A DNA stretch of 13,243 nucleotides from Fragilaria radians (GCA_900642245.1 CAAAJI010000023.1:381591-394833), one strand, 5' to 3'. Shown: positions 1-8,965, counted from the stretch's first letter. The notes: a model not told the origin generated them from the letters alone. A program made the numbers and translations.

Positions 1-430
1 CTTGTTATTTCTGGCTTTGAATAGTTCAAATCAGCCTGTGGCTGGATCTACCCCAGCAAGTTCAAGTGCAAAGAGTGTCTTGAATGGAGTGTAATGTAAA
101 AGTACTCACCACATCCCAACAGACCATGTCACAGGGGTCAGCCTCCAGTCTTTTAGGAAGCCGGGACCTACTTTGCTTGTGTTCATTTTAATTTGTTGAC
201 AAGTATGGCAAAAAGAACAATTGTTTCAAAGTCTTCCCTATCATGCCATGGTGTGACAGATGGCTATTTATAGCAATTCCCTCCTCAATGTAGTAATGGA
301 TTTTAACTTTGTGGCAAAAAGCCTTTTTCTTTCAATATTGTTGCCTAGAGTAATGATTTTGAGATAATTCTTTGTCTCCAAAGCGGGGTCAACACGTTGA
401 AGAATAAGGCGGTAGGCATTGGGAACTAGA
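1..430 (-). pseudogene. Ty3/gypsy integrase pseudogene (H2C2 zinc finger plus start of catalytic core)
   Basis: Translating the minus strand in pieces gives integrase landmarks in the right order. First comes VPNAYRLILQRVDPALE (426 downwards), like the start of the gypsy integrase N-terminal region. Next is SHLSHHGMIGKTLKQLF around 262-220, the HH half of the zinc finger, then CHTCQQIK at 210 downwards, the CC half. RLPKRLEADPCDMVCWD ends at 113; its final D is a candidate for the first acidic residue of the DDE core. VDPATG at 51-34 is followed by a TGA where a Trp is usual, then FELFKARNNK. Codon phase changes at least four times between these blocks, and a short stretch between the HH and CC halves is missing. 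The remainder of the core, including the other two acidic residues, lies beyond the window or is lost. This is a dead copy. Confidence 0.75.
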
Positions 431-1121
431 TTTTAACATGTCCTGACTCAAAGAGACACCACTATGCGTCTATTGAGGCAATATGAGTCAACCATCATGT
501 CATATTTCTTTTTGTGTGCTCAAATCAATACATGATAAAATGAGCATAATTGATTACAGCTCATATGAATAATTGTCGAAAATGTAATTCTCTTTCCCAC
601 AGCACAGGCATTTACAGGTAGACGGACTTTTTGAATAATGAAAAATATTCATGGTCATATTCTGAAATGAATGAACATATGTCCTAATAAAGTTTACTAA
701 TATCATAACAGGAAACTTCAACTTCATATTTACCTCACACACAGTAAAATCAGTGTAACTTAAGAGCTAGAAAATATTAGTAGGATATTATTAGTAACAA
801 GTAACAAATCTATTTCTCTCGCAACAAATCAATGTGCTCTTTTTATCTAATGATCACTATCTCGCCCTTGTTTCTCTTATGGAGCAGGATATGTTGAAAT
901 ATATGTTACCATAGAACACAGTCTAATGCCTTTGTGGTCTGCTGACACTAAACTTTGATGATATGGCAAGATATCATTTGTATATTATGTCGGTTTTACT
1001 GATTGAAGAAATTATCTTTGGTGATGTTAAGTTGTACAACTAATAATTGAAAAGGTAAATCATGACATGGATCACATCAAATCTCTAAACGCATAGACAT
1101 GGAACTTGCTTACTATTTAAC

Positions 1122-1286
1122 TTATATCTCTCCATTTTCGTTAATAGTCGCAAATGCTGGAGAAGCCCACATAAAATTGTAGACTTTTCCCAGGACTCCA
1201 ATTTCCATTAGCCTTGCATTCTCTCTGCGTAGTTGCATCTAGGAGCATTAAATGGACTTGCACGACTTGATTTGAATCTTTCTCCA
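1122..1286 (-). pseudogene. Ty3/gypsy reverse transcriptase N-terminal fragment
   Basis: In one minus-strand frame, positions 1232-1122 read LRRENARLMEIGVLGKVYN, then MWASPAF, then a short run ending at TAA (1124-1122). This resembles the opening of gypsy reverse transcriptases, where a basic helix is followed by a 'GVL' strand, then 'S-E-WASP-x-F' and a lysine/asparagine-Gly turn before the first conserved RT block. Just upstream, in another frame (about 1286-1235), SRASPFNAPRC resembles the Pro-rich lead-in to the same helix, implying one frameshift. No convincing palm-domain blocks follow. The fragment lies in the same orientation as the integrase relic at 1-430 and is probably part of the same insertion. 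Confidence 0.62.
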
Positions 1287-1290
1287 TCAC

Positions 1291-1646
1291 ATGCATTAGT
1301 TTCCTTGGTGGTTCGAGGTATGACTTTTTTGAGTAATGGAAGCAACTACAAGTTAACGATAATGATTTTTATTAATCCGTATCTAATTACAAAATATGTG
1401 AATTCGAGTTGTGTATGGGTATAATTCTGTAAATTTGGGATATATAATTTCGAGCGAGGTATGAAACGTTAAAAATGCGTGCTTCAATCTGCGTCGAGCC
1501 ATCATTTTAAAAACTTCCGTTGGCCAGGAAGTAGGGATCTTAATTTTGTCAACAACGAATAAAATGCATACGATAAGTGCAAGGGATTTTAGGTCTTTAA
1601 AACGCTTGGAATTTTAGAATACATCTAGTACATTCGTGTCTTTGCC
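1291..1646. other. Upstream region of the ankyrin gene, no gene recognised
   Basis: This is AT-rich sequence between the last recognisable retroelement motif and the ankyrin gene start. I see no open frame with recognisable content, no tRNA and no clear TATA or initiator element. It should contain the promoter and 5' untranslated region of the plus-strand gene at 1647, and may also include the unrecognised right end of the retroelement. Confidence 0.4.
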
Positions 1647-3029
1647 ATGAGTAATACCTCTGATGTTCAAGGTGAGATTACTCTGTCAGAAACGTCGAAG
1701 TCAAGAAGTGCGAGGGATCCTCCTGAAAGACGAGACCCTCGAGAGTTGGTAGCAAACGGAAGTCCAACATTAACCGGCAACTTTCTTTCCTCTGAGCAAA
1801 GAGACGTGTTGGAGAATTTTGTGAGCGGAGACGAGTTCGTTTGCAGCTATGATAAAGATCCATCGCACTTATACACACTCCTAGAATCTTCGAATTGGAA
1901 TATGGCGAGTATCAGATGTAGAACACATCCAAATGAAGTGAGAACTTGGGTTGTTCGCCGGGACGCAGAGACTCGGGTGATGAGATGGGCTCTACTCCCG
2001 ATTCACTCAGCTGTAATATTCCAATCGCCATCATCACTAGTGGAAGAAATTCTCCAAGCGTACCCTTGTGGTATCTCCCGTCGAGATGATCAGGGTATGA
2101 TGCCCTTACACCTCGCTTTCCGTCACAAAAATACAGATGAAAATCTTCTTATCACTCTTTTGAAACAATATCCTAGTGCAATAACATCAACAGACATCAG
2201 AGGAAGAACTCCACTGGATCTTGGTCGAGGTGGAACCTACTCTGCGAATTTGATAAAGGCCTATGCCGATTGTTGCGTGACGTTGAGCAAACAGTCACAG
2301 GAACAAGATACCGCAAAGTCTATTTTTATTGCAACGAAAGAATACGAAACCAGTTTAATTGCTGTAAAGAGCGATTATGCGACACAAATACAACGTTTGA
2401 ATGACCATTTTGAGAAAAGGATACAAATGCTAGAATCTACACACAGGGCTGAAATTCAAAAGCTCAAAGAAAATGCTAACCTTGAGAAGGCAAAGCTAAT
2501 GAAACTGCATCATGAAGACATCAAATGCCTTCATGAAGTTGTTGCATCAACGCAAGACAATGAAAAGTGTAATCAGCGGGAAGAATTGCGTTGTGAGGTT
2601 GAGAAGCTTCAAGCCGATGTTAAAACCTTGGTTGTGAATAATGAGAGGTTGCAAGCTTCTTTGAACATTAAACAAGCTACCTTTTCTGCGGCGGAAATGC
2701 AGATTAGTGCAATCATGAGTGAACAGGAAGTATTAAAATCCTTCATTGTACAACAACAACAAGAATTAGAAGCTTCGAAGGAAATGCGTTTGCAACTTCT
2801 CAAAACATTGCTACAACAGGAAAACGACGATACACCAAGTTTTTCTAAAAACTTCAAATCCATTGAAGACGCTATTCATACTTCTAGCCTGCAAATCGAA
2901 AAGTTGTCCAAGTGCTTTCTAAATAGTGATGAAAGAAAACATGATATCATGCAGTACGAATCATTCGCCCATATTGAACCTCAACCTGGGGATGATATTT
3001 CAGCTATTACTGAACACTCCAATTTGTGA
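1647..3029 (+). CDS. Ankyrin-repeat and coiled-coil protein, function unknown
   Basis: This is an intronless 460-aa protein. Residues 1-60 are polar and probably disordered. Residues 75-112 (a helix, then HPNEVRTWVVRRD) and residues 117-195 form degenerate ankyrin repeats: LLPIHSAV, EEILQAYP, MMPLHLAFRH, LLKQYPSAIT and GRTPLDL mark successive repeat helices and turns. Residues about 225-400 are a long, charged, heptad-like coiled coil rich in Glu, Lys and Gln, with a QQQQE run near 369-373. The acidic C-terminus ends in GDDISAITEHSNL. Combinations of 'LPLH / YP.A / GRTPLDL' ankyrins with a coiled coil are common in diatoms; most are uncharacterised and are presumed to be protein-interaction scaffolds. 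No signal peptide or membrane segment is seen. The ATG at 1647 is chosen because it is the first in frame and has G at -3. Ankyrin and coiled-coil calls are confident; the cellular role is unknown. Confidence 0.9.
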   Translation: MSNTSDVQGEITLSETSKSRSARDPPERRDPRELVANGSPTLTGNFLSSEQRDVLENFVSGDEFVCSYDKDPSHLYTLLESSNWNMASIRCRTHPNEVRTWVVRRDAETRVMRWALLPIHSAVIFQSPSSLVEEILQAYPCGISRRDDQGMMPLHLAFRHKNTDENLLITLLKQYPSAITSTDIRGRTPLDLGRGGTYSANLIKAYADCCVTLSKQSQEQDTAKSIFIATKEYETSLIAVKSDYATQIQRLNDHFEKRIQMLESTHRAEIQKLKENANLEKAKLMKLHHEDIKCLHEVVASTQDNEKCNQREELRCEVEKLQADVKTLVVNNERLQASLNIKQATFSAAEMQISAIMSEQEVLKSFIVQQQQELEASKEMRLQLLKTLLQQENDDTPSFSKNFKSIEDAIHTSSLQIEKLSKCFLNSDERKHDIMQYESFAHIEPQPGDDISAITEHSNL

Positions 3030-4048
3030 TAGGATTTGCTGCATGAACTGGAAATTGATTCCAAGAAAAAGTGTTATCTTTTTGATTTTTGCATGTAGTC
3101 GAATAAGTATTAATTTAGAATGAAGAGAAATTATGTGTCAGAATATTGAAGAATCTGGAACCTCACTTTTTGCTGATAGAAAAGAAAAAGTAGAGAATAT
3201 GACTTTGCTCACATTGTAGGAAACTTAAATCTACAGAACATTTTCATTTTAGTGATTTTTCTCCAGAAATTTGCATTTGATTGCCCACAGATACTCCGGA
3301 CTTATCCTCCTCTTACAGAGACATCAATAAATACAGTGATGCAAATACTATGCATTAGTTCATGTACTCATTATGAATAATTTGTTATACGATCGCTTGC
3401 AGTTGAATGGGAAAAATACAAACCCCTATAATCTTCGAAGACCTGATTCCAAGTATACTCGCAAATAGAGCGGATAATGGCTCTACTTGTGGAGAGAATG
3501 TTCAGTTATGAAACGTTCTTAATTGGCATTAAATAATCATTCATACATGGTGGAATGAATGTACGCACAAAATTTGCTGGCAAATATAGAGCAACGCTCC
3601 TTAAATTTAGTAAAATATGAATAAGCAGACATATCACGATATCAATTATATGGAATGTTCAAGCCGAACTCTGATGCTTTGCTTAAATCAATATTGTGGA
3701 CTATAAAGGTATTTATTTTTATATGTAACGTAGATGAATCACAAAATGTGTTGAAGATGGAGTTCAAACCTAGTTTGAATTATTTAATTATTTTATAAAC
3801 GAAGTTATTCAATTAGTGTTTAACTTCAACGGAAATTACATTAATGAAGAATTAAGCGCGTATCAGAAAAAAAGCTTGCAGTTAAATCTAATATGGAATA
3901 AGCTATCAGTTGATCTAACTTTCTACTGAAAACAGCGCACGAAGCATTCTGGATGTATGAAACTCAACTAATCATCCCAAAGGCTTAATGGCACTTACGC
4001 TTGTGCCTCAGCATCTGATGATTTCAAAATTGCTACTCAACAACAATA
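3030..4048. other. Convergent intergenic region, no gene recognised
   Basis: About 1 kb of AT-rich DNA lies between the ends of the ankyrin gene (plus) and SIN3 (minus). It must hold both 3' untranslated regions. An AATAAA at 3326-3331, about 300 nt after the ankyrin stop, is a possible poly(A) signal on the plus strand, though diatom signals are loose. A weak inverted repeat (cattcat / atgaatg) lies near 3540-3562. I see no RNA gene, no recognisable protein fragment and no further retroelement motif. Confidence 0.5.
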
Positions 4049-7000
4049 TCATGCCTTGACACGTTGACGTTTAGACGCAGGTTCTGGTTCCGCTTCCAAT
4101 GTCGAATGTGACGGCTCCTCATCTTCATATATGACACCTAGATATTCCATGTAAATTACCTTATCGTCAGAATCCGGAACTCTACACAATTGAAAGGCGT
4201 ACATATTCTCACCCTCTGATAGGTAGGCGGCTTCTTGTCTAAATGCTTCAGGACGGAAACCATATTCATTGTGACGTTGAAAAAGTGATATGAGATTCAA
4301 CATCACATCATCATGAACGATAGTTTGCAAGTTCTTAAGTAAATGTGAAAGTAACTTGTCCATTGTTGCAAGCTCATAACCGCCGTGTCCGAGAAGGCAA
4401 CGCACACGATCTTCGTACTTTACTCCTGAGTCACAATGTTGCCCATCCATCAAAGTATAAACCAGAGACAAGAATGCGTCATATCTCTTGCGTCCGATAT
4501 CTTCGTTTGGCTGAACAACGAGCTGCTCAATGAGTGTTGCAAGACTCGTATCTTTCCCTACTTGATAAGCCATCTTCTTGGCAACGTTGAGGCGATGAAT
4601 TAGAATTTGATGTAAACGGAAAAATAGATAAAGAGATTGAGTTCCGTAAATCAAAAGGTCATCTGGACGGTCCAGCCTACTTTCATCATGATCTCGTAAT
4701 TCATTAGTGTAAGTTGATGTATCCAATGTATCTAATGAACATAGAACAGTTGGCGGTTGTAGGTACCCAATACCGAAAGATAGTTCAACACAATAGCAAT
4801 TCTCTGATTGAAGAAATCTTACTATTCGACCTTTTCCAAAAGAAGTAGATACGATCGTACCCGCTGGAAGCGGATGGTGATCCATGCTTTCCATTTTCTT
4901 TTGATTAACTCGTCCATTGGAAATGCCTGGACCAAGTCCCATGTCATCATCGTCGGTTTCCCCGTAGTCACCATTAGTACGTTCCTCACCATTGCTGACG
5001 ACAGTGGGCAGTGAATCAGAAACTCCATTACAGTTACTCGACTGTTGATACCTCAAAGCAGGTGATTGCATCCAGTTTAATGATATTCCAAAGATTGGAC
5101 CCAAAAAGTCTCGCCACAAACGATGGTATCTTTCTTTGTCCGTAGGAGATGATGTGCCTCGTTCGAGAGCAAAAAGTAAGATTCGATAAGCGTCGCGTTG
5201 AGCCCAGGTGTTATTTTTATACAAAAAGCTTAAATGCGGAGTAAAAATTGTAGAATACGGCTTTGGCAGATCGGTTAAATTCAAGTCCTTCGTCATTGAA
5301 TCGCCCATAGTTACGCTATAAAATGAACCATGTTCCTCCTTTGCCTTCTCTCTCCGAGCAGCAATGGCTGCATCACCTTCACGACCGTTATTCACAGCTC
5401 GATCTTTGATTTCAGAAAGAATTGTACGCGTACTTGTGGTTTTCTTATCTACAATTCGCCAAGTCAGGCTTCGATGGTCAAGACTTTTGTAGTAATTGGC
5501 TTCCGCCAGTTCCTTCCAATGCCGATTAAGACGTTCTCGAACTAATTTCCATTCTTTATCTTTTTGTCGTAGTCGCTCCACAACGATAGGTACTGCCACT
5601 GTGGGATTCTTCACGATTAGTTCAAGCATTTCTTGTCCCGAGTCGCCATAAATCCGGGCAATAACATTTCGATGAATTACCCCGAGAATATTTGGATCAA
5701 AGGAGTATTGAAAACGCAAACCAGCCATTCCAAGATTTTCTGAGTCTAGCTTTCCTTCAGAAAGCAAAGTAATAGATGCTAACCGCTCTTTGCGCCCCAA
5801 TTGTGCGATTTCTTCGGCAATAGGTTCCAATCGACGAAGTGTTGCGGCATTACTGTCAATCACCATATCAATCTCGAACCTTTCATCTTCACAGCGAAAA
5901 AGAACCTCTTCGCAGTGGTTTCTGCGCATATGCCGAAACGTGTAGCTTTCTTCACTTCCCTTAGGAAGCGATACCCATACACCATTCAGAACTTTTTTTT
6001 CTTCATCGCTTCTACCACCACAAGGGGGAGCTGGGTAGTCACGTGGAAGCGCTCTATAAGACGGACTACATTGACGACATCTAAGAAAATCTATCTCGGA
6101 TAAGGGAACTGAGTACCATGAATCTTCCATATAGGTGGCAGGTCCACTTGGAGATCCAGCTGCCGTTAAAATGCGCTTAAGCTCTTCAAATAATTCAGCA
6201 TGGCGCTTTCCAAAAATAGGCTCAACAAAACTCAGCATATCTGATTTCGATAATTCTTCCTGGGCGTAGAAGTCCAGGCATTTTTGAAACTCTAACCACG
6301 CCTGGCCACCGTCACGACTGAACGTGTTGAGAGCCTCTCGAACTGCTTCAAAGAATTGTTTTTCAACCGCAGAGTTATATACAACTATTTCCGGACGTGG
6401 ATGAATCACTTCGCGATTTAAAGGACTTTGAGGCCGTTTCAGTGAAGTGCTGTGTGACGGAACTGCTGTTTCTAAGCTTACTTCATTATTCGTGATCTCA
6501 ACTTGCTGCCCGCCTGTCATATCAATAAATTTCTGAGATGTGACAACCCGTCGTCCAGGGGGAACTTGACGACTTTCCAAGCCTCTTGGACCTCCCCAGT
6601 TAGTTTTGGAAGCGGATAATCCTTGTTGTGGTTCAACCCCTTGTTGTGTATTCAGTGCTTGACGTGCTTCAGAATCTGCAGCAGCCCGGTTGAGCCTTTC
6701 TTTTGCTTGACCTTGAACTGTATCGGGTAAAAAGAAAGTAAACTCTTTCAAAAGATCTGGGTGATCTGAGAAAAGACTTGCGACTTGCTCCAGAACTTCC
6801 TTTATTCCACGCTGCTCCTTTTGATAAGTATGTAGGATTTCTAAAAACTGATGATACGTATTAGGATCATCTGCAAAGCGCTTCTTTATATTTGTGACAT
6901 ATGATATTGCATGATCAAATTCAACCCCTTGGTGCTGAGGTTGCTGCTGTTTTGGAGGTTGTGAAGGATTCTGTTGTGGTGCTTGCATCGGAATTGCTCG

Positions 7001-8506
7001 TGGAAGCTGAGAAAGATTCATGGTGGGCGCACGATGAGCCTGCTGCTGAGGAGCGCTTTGCGTCTGAATTTGATTTGGAATTTGTGCAGCGACATGCTGT
7101 GGTTGTAGCTTCGTACCCGGTCTAACCATTGGTTGTCCATCTTGTGCGCTAACTTGACTTTGGGGAAGGCGTTTTGTAAACACTTGAGAGGGGACTTGAC
7201 TAGGTAGAGATCCACTTGAAGGATTCTTGTCTGTGCCTTCCCTAATGGAAGGTTGCTGCTGAGTTATCATGTGTGACTGGGCACCAGTCGAAGGAGCTTG
7301 GTTACTTCCCCATGACCGTGCAAAGGTATTTGTTTGAGCTCCTTGTCTTTGAAGCTGTGATCCCTGATCCTGTTGTCGAGCATATTCCATATCTCGCTGT
7401 TCTAGATCCGCAAGGCTGATCTTGTAGCCGTCTGGTAAAAACTTGTTAAAACCAAGAATCAAATTGTTGTATCCCCGGAATAGCTTCGAAACCTGATTGA
7501 TGACACCAGGTGTATCTACTTCTTGACTTTTAAAGTTTTTCATGATTTCTAGAAATTCGTTGTAAATACGTGGCTTATCTCCAAATTGGCGCTTTACATC
7601 ATCAAGATAGACCAAAGCATCTTCAACTCTAAGTTCTCGCATTCCTCCCTGTTGAGGTGCAGAAGGCTGACTTGAAACCATCCTTGAAGAAGGATTGGAT
7701 GATGGTGCGCTAGGTTGACCTTCACCAATGCCATTTTCAAAAGAATCCTTAGATGCGTCTCCATGGAATCCTGTTGCTGCTGATTGTCCTGTAGCAATAG
7801 GTCTTGTCCCCATTCCAACTATTGGATTATTGCCACTATTTTGTGTTATTGGCAATGATCTATTGCCTATTGATGTAGCAGGTTTCCCTATTGATTGTCC
7901 AACAATAGGCGCTCTATTACCTACAGCTGTTGTGCTTGAGATTTGAACGGGGATAGAGTGTGCCACCGACGGAATTACACGACGTTCCTCTTGGGGTGTC
8001 GTGGATGTTCGAGTATTTTGCAGCGATACAGACGTAATTTGGTTGGAAGGATGCGATGAAAATCGCTGTGTTTCATTTGACGCTTGAATATTTGTTTGAG
8101 ACAAGAATGATCCAGTTGGTCCGGTGCGTCCGGGAAGAGGTCGAGGCTTCTGTTGTAAGTGGGGCGCCGACGGAGGAGCATGATGTGCCACAGGTTGCGA
8201 CTTTGGAAGCAGGGAATTAGGAAGTCGCGGGGTGAATAGAGCTCCTGCTGCTGTTTGTGAGCTTGTATCTGGAATTGAAGATTCAACCGTAGGAGGATAC
8301 TGATGCGACTTTAACTGATGTCTGTCACTTGATTCGGCAGAAAATAACGCATGTGATGGTCTCTGTCCAGTGTAAAGTGGTTCACGAATACTGCTAGCGT
8401 TATACTGTGGCGGCAAATTTGCCATTCCGTCATCATTCTGAAAGGTATCATCAACGTTAGTCACATCTGCATGTGCATGGTTCACTGATTTTTCATTCGA
8501 ATCCAT
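4049..8506 (-). CDS. SIN3: SIN3-family transcriptional corepressor scaffold with three PAH domains
   Basis: This 1485-aa protein is encoded in a single exon. SIN3 is the nuclear scaffold that binds sequence-specific factors through paired amphipathic helix (PAH) domains and recruits class I histone deacetylases. Residues 1-290 are Ser/Pro/Gln-rich and disordered. PAH1 (about 292-363) contains VYLDDVKRQFGDKPRIYNEF and DTPGVINQVSKLFRG. A Gln-rich linker (about 375-525) precedes PAH2 (about 528-595; LEILHTYQKEQRG), which lacks the usual inter-helix insertion. PAH3 is at about 708-784. The HDAC-interaction domain (about 804-896) has CRQCSPSYRALPRDYPAP, VLNGVWVSLPKGSE and LFRCEDERFEIDM. The conserved helical region (about 935-1035) has RIYGD, KNPTVAVPIV and KSLDHRS. 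The C-terminal domain has FLYKNNTWAQRDAYRILLFA (1094-1113), LYLFFRLHQIL (about 1292-1302) and ATMDKLLSHLLKNLQ. A barrel-like piece lies at 1213-1254. The tail contains KRQR. The first in-frame ATG is at 8506 (A at -3, G at +4); the open frame continues upstream without another ATG. Confidence 0.97.
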   Translation of the reverse strand: MDSNEKSVNHAHADVTNVDDTFQNDDGMANLPPQYNASSIREPLYTGQRPSHALFSAESSDRHQLKSHQYPPTVESSIPDTSSQTAAGALFTPRLPNSLLPKSQPVAHHAPPSAPHLQQKPRPLPGRTGPTGSFLSQTNIQASNETQRFSSHPSNQITSVSLQNTRTSTTPQEERRVIPSVAHSIPVQISSTTAVGNRAPIVGQSIGKPATSIGNRSLPITQNSGNNPIVGMGTRPIATGQSAATGFHGDASKDSFENGIGEGQPSAPSSNPSSRMVSSQPSAPQQGGMRELRVEDALVYLDDVKRQFGDKPRIYNEFLEIMKNFKSQEVDTPGVINQVSKLFRGYNNLILGFNKFLPDGYKISLADLEQRDMEYARQQDQGSQLQRQGAQTNTFARSWGSNQAPSTGAQSHMITQQQPSIREGTDKNPSSGSLPSQVPSQVFTKRLPQSQVSAQDGQPMVRPGTKLQPQHVAAQIPNQIQTQSAPQQQAHRAPTMNLSQLPRAIPMQAPQQNPSQPPKQQQPQHQGVEFDHAISYVTNIKKRFADDPNTYHQFLEILHTYQKEQRGIKEVLEQVASLFSDHPDLLKEFTFFLPDTVQGQAKERLNRAAADSEARQALNTQQGVEPQQGLSASKTNWGGPRGLESRQVPPGRRVVTSQKFIDMTGGQQVEITNNEVSLETAVPSHSTSLKRPQSPLNREVIHPRPEIVVYNSAVEKQFFEAVREALNTFSRDGGQAWLEFQKCLDFYAQEELSKSDMLSFVEPIFGKRHAELFEELKRILTAAGSPSGPATYMEDSWYSVPLSEIDFLRCRQCSPSYRALPRDYPAPPCGGRSDEEKKVLNGVWVSLPKGSEESYTFRHMRRNHCEEVLFRCEDERFEIDMVIDSNAATLRRLEPIAEEIAQLGRKERLASITLLSEGKLDSENLGMAGLRFQYSFDPNILGVIHRNVIARIYGDSGQEMLELIVKNPTVAVPIVVERLRQKDKEWKLVRERLNRHWKELAEANYYKSLDHRSLTWRIVDKKTTSTRTILSEIKDRAVNNGREGDAAIAARREKAKEEHGSFYSVTMGDSMTKDLNLTDLPKPYSTIFTPHLSFLYKNNTWAQRDAYRILLFALERGTSSPTDKERYHRLWRDFLGPIFGISLNWMQSPALRYQQSSNCNGVSDSLPTVVSNGEERTNGDYGETDDDDMGLGPGISNGRVNQKKMESMDHHPLPAGTIVSTSFGKGRIVRFLQSENCYCVELSFGIGYLQPPTVLCSLDTLDTSTYTNELRDHDESRLDRPDDLLIYGTQSLYLFFRLHQILIHRLNVAKKMAYQVGKDTSLATLIEQLVVQPNEDIGRKRYDAFLSLVYTLMDGQHCDSGVKYEDRVRCLLGHGGYELATMDKLLSHLLKNLQTIVHDDVMLNLISLFQRHNEYGFRPEAFRQEAAYLSEGENMYAFQLCRVPDSDDKVIYMEYLGVIYEDEEPSHSTLEAEPEPASKRQRVKA

Positions 8507-8965
8507 TTTGAATTCAAGTATCAAATTTTAGTCGAGTGGATCAAAAGACCAAAAGGTTCGTTCTGTTGGTCAAGCGAAATGATAAGATTGTAAACTTGAC
8601 TTTCGGTAAAAATCTTACTTCTCACTCTGCGATCACAATAGACTAGTAAATAAGAGCGAGGATTGGGAAGCTTCAAAGGGTTCAATTTTTAAGTTCAGGT
8701 GATATCGCTTCCGCAATGGTCTTTTGAAACTTGATATCGTATGTGGTTGGAGGAACTAAATGTTTTAGACTTCGTATTCACATCAGTAGATTCAACCTAC
8801 GTATAAACTTCGTAGGCAGATTTTACGAATCAAAACCGTTGTAGGAAAACAATTACCCATGCGTACTGGTTTATGAGTAAAGAAAAAATTGAGTAACATT
8901 TTAGGATCAAATTTCAGTTACTCAATCACACACAACTCCGAAACTCTCGAATTGACATTACTTCA
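8507..8965. promoter_or_regulatory. Shared divergent promoter region of SIN3 and PFDN4
   Basis: Only 459 bp separates the start codons of the minus-strand SIN3 gene and the plus-strand prefoldin gene, so both promoters and 5' untranslated regions lie here. Two inverted repeats are visible: CCTACG/CGTAGG at 8796-8801 and 8811-8816 (9-nt spacer), and a perfect 9-bp pair at 8889-8897 and 8917-8925. A short direct repeat, tgatatcg, occurs near 8700 and 8732. I see no convincing TATA box. That transcription is divergent follows from gene orientation; co-regulation is inference. Confidence 0.6.
8889..8925. repeat. Perfect 9-bp inverted repeat upstream of PFDN4
   Basis: TTGAGTAAC at 8889-8897 is matched by its exact reverse complement GTTACTCAA at 8917-8925, with a 19-nt AT-rich spacer. 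It sits about 40 bp before the prefoldin ATG. It could be a dimeric factor site or a hairpin in the 5' untranslated region, or chance. Confidence 0.6.

Larger units (their letters stand above)
1..1290 (-). mobile_element. Decayed Ty3/gypsy-like LTR retrotransposon relic, truncated by the left window edge
   Basis: The minus strand carries scattered pol motifs in the order expected for a Ty3/gypsy element, read from high to low coordinates. A reverse transcriptase N-terminal block lies at about 1286-1122, a possible degenerate YxDD region at about 691-674, and an integrase block runs from about 430 to 1. The order RT then integrase fits gypsy rather than copia, where integrase precedes RT. Only about 250 nt separates the possible YxDD region from the integrase, so most of the RT palm, RNase H and linker are deleted or decayed. 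Frames change repeatedly and stops interrupt every segment, so no product is made. No LTR, primer-binding site or target-site duplication was found, and the right boundary at 1290 is only the last position where I see element-like sequence. Family assignment is from remembered motif wording, not a search. Confidence 0.7.

Noticed and set aside
2..94. Plus-strand open frame ending in TAA that resembles a Ser/Ala-rich C-terminus of a gene entering from the left
   Set aside because: The opposite strand carries the integrase motif VDPATG followed by FELFKARNNK over the same bases, which explains the sequence better.
554..742. Minus-strand open frame containing CKCLCCGKE, zinc-knuckle-like
   Set aside because: The cysteine spacing does not match a known knuckle and the frame lies within the decayed retroelement; only a faint FIRTYV resemblance to the RT YxDD region was kept as a note.
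1233..1424. Plus-strand open frame with leucine-rich-repeat-like start
   Set aside because: It has no ATG start, is short, and lies antisense to the reverse transcriptase fragment; the Leu pattern is weak.
5801..6103. 100-codon plus-strand open frame inside SIN3
   Set aside because: It is antisense to the strongly conserved HDAC-interaction domain, which fully accounts for the sequence.
7975..8286. 103-codon minus-strand open frame in another phase of SIN3
   Set aside because: It overlaps the low-complexity Ser/Pro/Gln-rich N-terminus, where alternate phases stay open because of codon bias, and has no recognisable motif.
8507..8524. Start of SIN3 at a TTG at 8524
   Set aside because: Non-ATG start; the ATG at 8506 has a good context and adds no loss of known domain.
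8680..8710. gggttcaattttt considered as a tRNA T-arm
   Set aside because: No matching T-stem, anticodon arm or acceptor stem could be assembled around it.
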